Assembly: GCA_964607515.1 (NCBI GenBank)
Contig: CAZSKU010000026.1
Coordinates: 1 to 34,460 of the forward strand
DNA from: UBA6080 sp964607515
GTDB taxonomy: Bacteria > Fermentibacterota > Fermentibacteria > Fermentibacterales > JCC-6
Length of the DNA: 34,460 nucleotides
Direction of reading: 5' to 3'
This document shows positions 31,057 to 34,460 of the stretch, in pieces (position 1 is the stretch's first letter; each line of letters starts with the position of its first letter). The translations under genes and the position numbers were made by a program. The notes under the pieces are model-generated. The model saw only the letters and a list, made by a program, of their open reading frames with translations. It had not been told where the DNA came from and made no database searches.

Positions 31057-31599
31057 TCATTCCTCGGCGTTCTGGGGCTTCGACTTCTTCTCCTTCATGG
31101 GGGCGAGTATCATGCTCAGAAACTTGCCCTCCATGACGGGTTCCTTCTCAATCTGTGCCAGGTCCGCAAGGTCTTCCGAAAGCTTGCTCAGAAGCTTGTG
31201 TCCCTGATCCTGGTAGACCAGCTGCCTTCCCCGGAAGACAACCGTGGCCTTGACCTTGCAGCGCTCCTCGAGAAACTCCCGCGCGTGCTTCATCTTGAAC
31301 TGGTAGTCATGGGTGTCGGTGTTGGGCCGGAACTTAACTTCCTTCAGCCCGCCGGTGGTCTGCTTCTTGCGGACCTCCCGGGCCTTGCGGTTCTCCTGGT
31401 ACTTGAACTTGCCGTAGTCCATTATCCGGGCTACGGGGGGATCGCTGGTGGCGCTTATCTCCACCAGGTCCAGTTCCGCTTCCGCAGCCATGTCCAGCGC
31501 CCTGGACAGGGAAACGACACCCACATGATCGCCGTTCTGGTCGATGAGCCTCACATTCTGGCTTCGAATCTCACCGTTGACGCGCGTAGTATCCCTGAT
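31057..31599 (-). CDS. infC: translation initiation factor IF-3 (probable AUC start)
   Basis: A 180-residue IF-3. The N-terminal domain has RVNGEIRSQNVRLID and ARIMDYGKFKYQENRKARE. The C-terminal domain has KEVKFRPNTDTHDYQFKMKHAREFLEE. The frame stays open upstream to a GTG at 31638, but that start would overlap thrS by 34 bases and has no good ribosome-binding site. An ATC codon at 31599 lies eight bases after GGAGG, five bases past the thrS stop, exactly where IF-3 proteins begin. IF-3 genes in many bacteria use AUU, AUC or AUA starts, which lets IF-3 repress its own translation. The AUC start is therefore preferred. Confidence 0.93.
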   Translation of the reverse strand: MRDTTRVNGEIRSQNVRLIDQNGDHVGVVSLSRALDMAAEAELDLVEISATSDPPVARIMDYGKFKYQENRKAREVRKKQTTGGLKEVKFRPNTDTHDYQFKMKHAREFLEERCKVKATVVFRGRQLVYQDQGHKLLSKLSEDLADLAQIEKEPVMEGKFLSMILAPMKEKKSKPQNAEE

Positions 31600-31604
31600 A
31601 GCCG

Positions 31605-33539
31605 CTACCTCCGCTCCATGAAGGGTGGTCTTGCGCACTCCTTCGAAATTGCGTCGAGGGCCTCCTCCAGGGAAACTACCCCCTGGTCGCCCTTTCCATG
31701 CCTTCTGAGCGCGACCTTCCCTTCCCTCTCCTCGTTTTCACCGAGGATGAGCATGAAGGGAACCTTGCCGGTCTCCGCCTCACGGATCCGGTATCCGATG
31801 GTTCCGCTCCGGAGGTCGGCCTCGCACCTGAAACCCGCTTCCGCTACAGCCCTTTCCACCTTTCCGGCGTATTCGTGCTGGGAAGAACCGATTGGTAAAA
31901 TAACCACCTGGACCGGGGCCAGCCAGCCCGGGAAGTTCCCGGCGAAATGCTCGATGAGGTTTCCGATGAACCGCTCCTCGGAGCCGAACAGGGCCCGGTG
32001 CACCATGTACACCCTCTGTTCCCTGCCGTCCTCGCCCACGTAGGTAAGGTCGAACCGGGCGGGGATGTTGAAGTCGAACTGGATGGTGGGCCCCTGCCAG
32101 GTGCGGCCCAGGGCGTCGTGCATCTTGATGTCCACCTTCGGGCCGTAGAAAGCAGCCTCGCCCTTCACCGTCCGGTACTCCTCGCCCATCTCATCGAGTG
32201 CCTGGGCCATGGCCTTCTCCGCCCGGGCCCACTCCTCGGGGACTCCCGCGTAGTGCTCCATGTTGTCGGGGTCGCTCAGGGACAGCTCGATGTCGTAGCC
32301 GAACCCGAAGAGCTTCAGGAAGTAGAGGGCGAACCGGATGACCCCCTGCACCTCGCCAACCATCTGGGATGGAGTGCAGAAGATGTGGCCGTCGTCCACG
32401 GTGAAGCCCCGGACCCTCATCAGGCCGTGGAGCACCCCGCTGCGTTCGCAGCGGTAGACCGTGCCCAGCTCGGCGAGCCTCAGGGGCAGATCCCGGTAGG
32501 AGCGTTTCTGATTCTGGTAGATGATGATGTGACCGGGGCAGTTCATGGGCTTGATGGCGTACTCGCCCTTCTCCACCTCTGTGAAGTACATGTTCTCCCG
32601 GTAGTAGTCGTAATGGCCGGAGGTCTTCCACAACTCCGCCGGAGCGATGTGGGGGGTGACCACCAGCCGGTATCCCGCCCGGACGTGGGCGTCCTTCCAG
32701 AACCGCTCCAGCTGGTCCCGGAGCATTCCGCCCCTGGGGAGCCAGTAGGCCAGACCGGGCCCTCCCGGGCCGCCCATTGTGAACAGGCCCAGTTCCGGGC
32801 CGAGTTTGCGATGGTCGCGCCGCCGGGCCTCTTCCAGCATCTCCATGTGAGCCTTCAGGGCCTCGGCGGATTCGAAGGCCGTGCCGTACACCCTGGTGAG
32901 CATGGGATTGTTCTCGTCGCCCCGCCAGTAGGCGCCGGCCACGGAAAGCAGTGCGGTGTGTCTGAGGTAACCCGAAGAAGGCACGTGGGGGCCCCGGCAG
33001 AGGTCCGCGAAGTCGCCGAGGCTGTACAGGCTCACGGTCTCGCCCTTCTCCCGGATTTCATCCAGAAGCTCCACCTTGAAGCACTCCTTCCGGGACTGGA
33101 AAAACCGGACCGCCTCGTCCAGAGGCAGCTCCCGGCGCTGGAATGGCAGATTCAGCCCCACCAGGCGCTTCATCTCCGCGGCGATTCCGGGAAGGGCCGA
33201 TGCCCCCGGAAAGCCGGGGATGTCCATGTCGTAGTAGAAACCGTCCCTGATGGCGGGCCCCACACCGAACTTCGTGCCGGGGTACAGGTTGGTTACCGCC
33301 GCGGCCAGCAGGTGCGAAGCGCTGTGGCGCAGGATCTCCAGACCGGCCTCGTCGTCGGGGGTGATGAGCCGGAACTCCCCGGAACGCACCGGTGCGGACA
33401 TGTCGAACAGGGCTCCGTCCGACGAGAAGGCCAGGGCCCTCTTGGCGAGGCTGCGGGAGATGGAGGCCGCGACCTGGGCGCCGGTAGTCGCCGCCGGGTA
33501 CTCCACGGAGTTGCCGTCGGGAAACACCAACTTCACCAT
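31605..33539 (-). CDS. thrS: threonyl-tRNA synthetase
   Basis: A 644-residue class II synthetase with all domains. These are an N-terminal TGS domain (about 1-62), an editing domain with HSASHLLAAAV and a later CRGPHVPSSG zinc/editing site, and a catalytic core. The core has MLRDQLERFW, IKPMNCPGHI, YRCERSGVLHGLMRVRGFTVDDGHIFC (motif 2 region) and VYMVHRALFGSEERF. An anticodon-binding domain (about 535-644) follows. The ATG at 33539 is five bases after GGAGG; an upstream in-frame start at 33575 lacks this. The gene begins 43 bases after tRNA-Val and heads the thrS-infC-rpmI-rplT operon. No T-box leader is seen. Confidence 0.97.
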   Translation of the reverse strand: MVKLVFPDGNSVEYPAATTGAQVAASISRSLAKRALAFSSDGALFDMSAPVRSGEFRLITPDDEAGLEILRHSASHLLAAAVTNLYPGTKFGVGPAIRDGFYYDMDIPGFPGASALPGIAAEMKRLVGLNLPFQRRELPLDEAVRFFQSRKECFKVELLDEIREKGETVSLYSLGDFADLCRGPHVPSSGYLRHTALLSVAGAYWRGDENNPMLTRVYGTAFESAEALKAHMEMLEEARRRDHRKLGPELGLFTMGGPGGPGLAYWLPRGGMLRDQLERFWKDAHVRAGYRLVVTPHIAPAELWKTSGHYDYYRENMYFTEVEKGEYAIKPMNCPGHIIIYQNQKRSYRDLPLRLAELGTVYRCERSGVLHGLMRVRGFTVDDGHIFCTPSQMVGEVQGVIRFALYFLKLFGFGYDIELSLSDPDNMEHYAGVPEEWARAEKAMAQALDEMGEEYRTVKGEAAFYGPKVDIKMHDALGRTWQGPTIQFDFNIPARFDLTYVGEDGREQRVYMVHRALFGSEERFIGNLIEHFAGNFPGWLAPVQVVILPIGSSQHEYAGKVERAVAEAGFRCEADLRSGTIGYRIREAETGKVPFMLILGENEEREGKVALRRHGKGDQGVVSLEEALDAISKECARPPFMERR

Positions 33540-33582
33540 CTCAGCCTCCTTCCCGGCCCGCGGGCCTTTTTGCATAGAAAAA

Positions 33583-33659
33583 TGGTGGGCGATACTGGAA
33601 TCGAACCAGTGACCTCTTGCATGTCAAGCAAGCACTCTAACCAACTGAGCTAATCGCCC
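33583..33659 (-). tRNA. tRNA-Val (anticodon GAC)
   Basis: On the minus strand GGGCGAT pairs with ATCGCCC in the acceptor stem. The D arm has GCTC-AGTTGGTTA-GAGT and the anticodon arm has CTTGC-TTGACAT-GCAAG with anticodon GAC. The T arm has ACTGG-TTCGATT-CCAGT. The discriminator A and CCA end are encoded. All stems pair fully. It lies between a strong promoter and thrS. Confidence 0.97.
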
Positions 33660-33696
33660 ACCGCAAAGCTGTGAAAAGCGCTCTCTGGCGCGCGCT

Positions 33697-33726
33697 ATTA
33701 TCCTACACGCCCGCGTGTTCTGTCAA
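33697..33726 (-). promoter_or_regulatory. strong sigma70-type promoter of tRNA-Val and probably thrS operon
   Basis: On the minus strand a perfect TTGACA -35 (33726-33721) and a GATAAT -10 (33702-33697, five of six) are 18 bases apart. The predicted start near 33690 lies about 30 bases before the tRNA. The surrounding sequence has no gene. No terminator separates the tRNA from thrS, so read-through into the operon is likely. Confidence 0.8.
33705..33718 (-). promoter_or_regulatory. inverted repeat centred in the promoter spacer
   Basis: ACACGC-CC-GCGTGT is a perfect 6-2-6 inverted repeat whose centre coincides with the centre of the 18-base promoter spacer. A protein bound here would contact the promoter between -35 and -10, as MerR-type regulators do. 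The regulator is unknown, and the match may be chance. Confidence 0.4.
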
Positions 33727-33737
33727 GAGACCGGCCC

Positions 33738-34460
33738 TCAGGGGACTATCGTGGTCCCCGTCTCCCCGTCCAGGGCCGCGAGCAGGCTTCCCGGGCTGGA
33801 GATGACCACCCGGCCCGTTCCCCTGTGCTTCAGGAAGCCCAAAGCGGCCTTTATCTTGGGCAGCATGCTGCCCGCGGCGAAGTGCCCCTGCTCCACCAGT
33901 TCCCTGGCTTCCGGGGCGGTCAATCGCCTTAGAGCCCTCTGCGCAGGCTTGCCGAAGTCGGCGTAGACCTCCCGAACCCCGGTGGAAATCACGAAGGCGT
34001 CCGCCTGCAGGTGGGTCGCCAGGAGCGCCGAGGCATGGTCCTTGTCAATGACCGCCGCCACACCCCTTATCCGGTGGCCTTCCCGGACCACCGGAACGCC
34101 CCCGCCGCCGTTGCAGATCACGATCTGTCCCGCCCGGACCAGGGCCTGGATGCTGGAGAGCTCGATGATCTTCTTGGGTATCGGGGAGGCGACCACCCGG
34201 CGCCATCCCCGGCCCGCATCCTCCCGCATCACGAACCCTTCGGACTCCATCAGCCTCAGGGCCTCCTCCTGGGTGTAGAACGGCCCTACGGGCTTGGTGG
34301 GGTTCAGGAAGCCGGGGTCGTCCGGATCCACCTGCACCTGGGTGACCACCGAGGCCACCGGTATGTCACGGCCCCTCTCCTCCAGCACGTCCCCCAGAAC
34401 CTGCTGGAGCAGATATCCGATGTAGCCCTGGGTTGCGGCAACGTTCACGTCCATGCCGTC
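33738..34460 (-). CDS. arcC: carbamate kinase (N-terminus outside window)
   Basis: The window contains 240 C-terminal residues of about 310 expected; the frame continues past the window edge, so the ATG at 34454 is probably internal. Family motifs are VNVAATQGYIGYLLQQVL, VVTQVQVDPDDPGF and NPTKPVGPFY, then IVICNGGGGVPV, AVIDKDHASALLA and VYADFGKPAQ. The enzyme transfers phosphate from carbamoyl phosphate to ADP, giving ATP, ammonia and CO2. It usually ends the arginine deiminase or purine/allantoin fermentation routes. No partner gene is visible here. With ackA it supports ATP generation by substrate-level phosphorylation. Confidence 0.96.
   Translation of the reverse strand, partial: DGMDVNVAATQGYIGYLLQQVLGDVLEERGRDIPVASVVTQVQVDPDDPGFLNPTKPVGPFYTQEEALRLMESEGFVMREDAGRGWRRVVASPIPKKIIELSSIQALVRAGQIVICNGGGGVPVVREGHRIRGVAAVIDKDHASALLATHLQADAFVISTGVREVYADFGKPAQRALRRLTAPEARELVEQGHFAAGSMLPKIKAALGFLKHRGTGRVVISSPGSLLAALDGETGTTIVP

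Noticed and set aside
33555..33571. GGCCCGCGGGCC followed by five T on the plus strand as a terminator
   Set aside because: The stem is only four pairs once a loop is allowed, and no plus-strand gene precedes it. On the minus strand it lies in the thrS leader without a U tract.
31947..33653. Plus-strand open frame of 568 codons opposite thrS and tRNA-Val
   Set aside because: thrS is complete with all motifs on the other strand, and this frame even runs through the tRNA gene. It is a shadow.

Overview
This is a GC-rich bacterial chromosome segment with almost no non-coding space and strong G/C bias at third codon positions. No stretch longer than about 150 bases lacks a gene. Nearly every gene is on the minus strand, and many neighbours share ATGA, GTGA or TGATG stop/start overlaps, so long translationally coupled transcripts are likely. 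The content suggests a fermentative anaerobe: acetate kinase, carbamate kinase, a full set of non-haem oxygen and superoxide defence proteins, RNase Y, and no respiratory genes. One secreted protein has FG-GAP repeats and a type IX-like C-terminal sorting domain ending in VLLR. That combination would fit an FCB-type candidate lineage such as Fermentibacterota, but the placement is inference only.

Layout, from high to low coordinates in the direction of most transcription. (1) 33738-34460 is a truncated carbamate kinase gene. (2) A strong sigma70-type promoter at 33697-33726 precedes tRNA-Val(GAC). Behind it runs one unbroken minus-strand series of about 16 kb: thrS, infC (with a probable AUC start), rpmI, rplT, a small coiled-coil gene, zapA, rny, ispA, dxs, nadK, recN, a CDP-alcohol phosphatidyltransferase gene, smc, ftsY and an ABC ATPase gene. 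This covers translation, division, RNA decay, isoprenoid and NADP supply, DNA repair, chromosome condensation and membrane targeting. (3) 13119-17446 is a mixed region: an unknown plus-strand gene, a DUF169 gene, a GNAT acetyltransferase, an FG-GAP secreted protein bounded by 30-bp inverted repeats, and a plus-strand flavin reductase-like gene. (4) 8633-13056 holds a zinc-ribbon membrane protein, a DUF2207-like membrane protein with a Cys-Ala repeat tail, a radical SAM/SPASM enzyme with a PqqD-like N-terminus, and hisS. (5) A SpoIIE-type phosphatase gene (6351-8636) follows, overlapping hisS. (6) 2777-6320 is an oxygen-defence operon: rubrerythrin, superoxide reductase, ferritin, an AhpD-like protein, a free methionine sulfoxide reductase-like GAF protein and a flavodiiron protein. 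It has its own promoter and a Fur/PerR-like dyad. An O-antigen-ligase-like gene is coupled to its end. (7) ackA and the end of a convergent plus-strand gene close the window.

The best candidate for an undescribed system is the trio at 9930-13056. A membrane-anchored protein ends in (Cys-Ala)4-Gly-(Cys-Ala)3, and the overlapping next gene encodes a radical SAM/SPASM maturase with a peptide-recognition-like domain. This looks like a RiPP-style modification of a large membrane protein. The second candidate is the 1.99-kb inverted-repeat-bounded cassette at 13619-15604, whose repeats form the 3' ends of both flanking genes.
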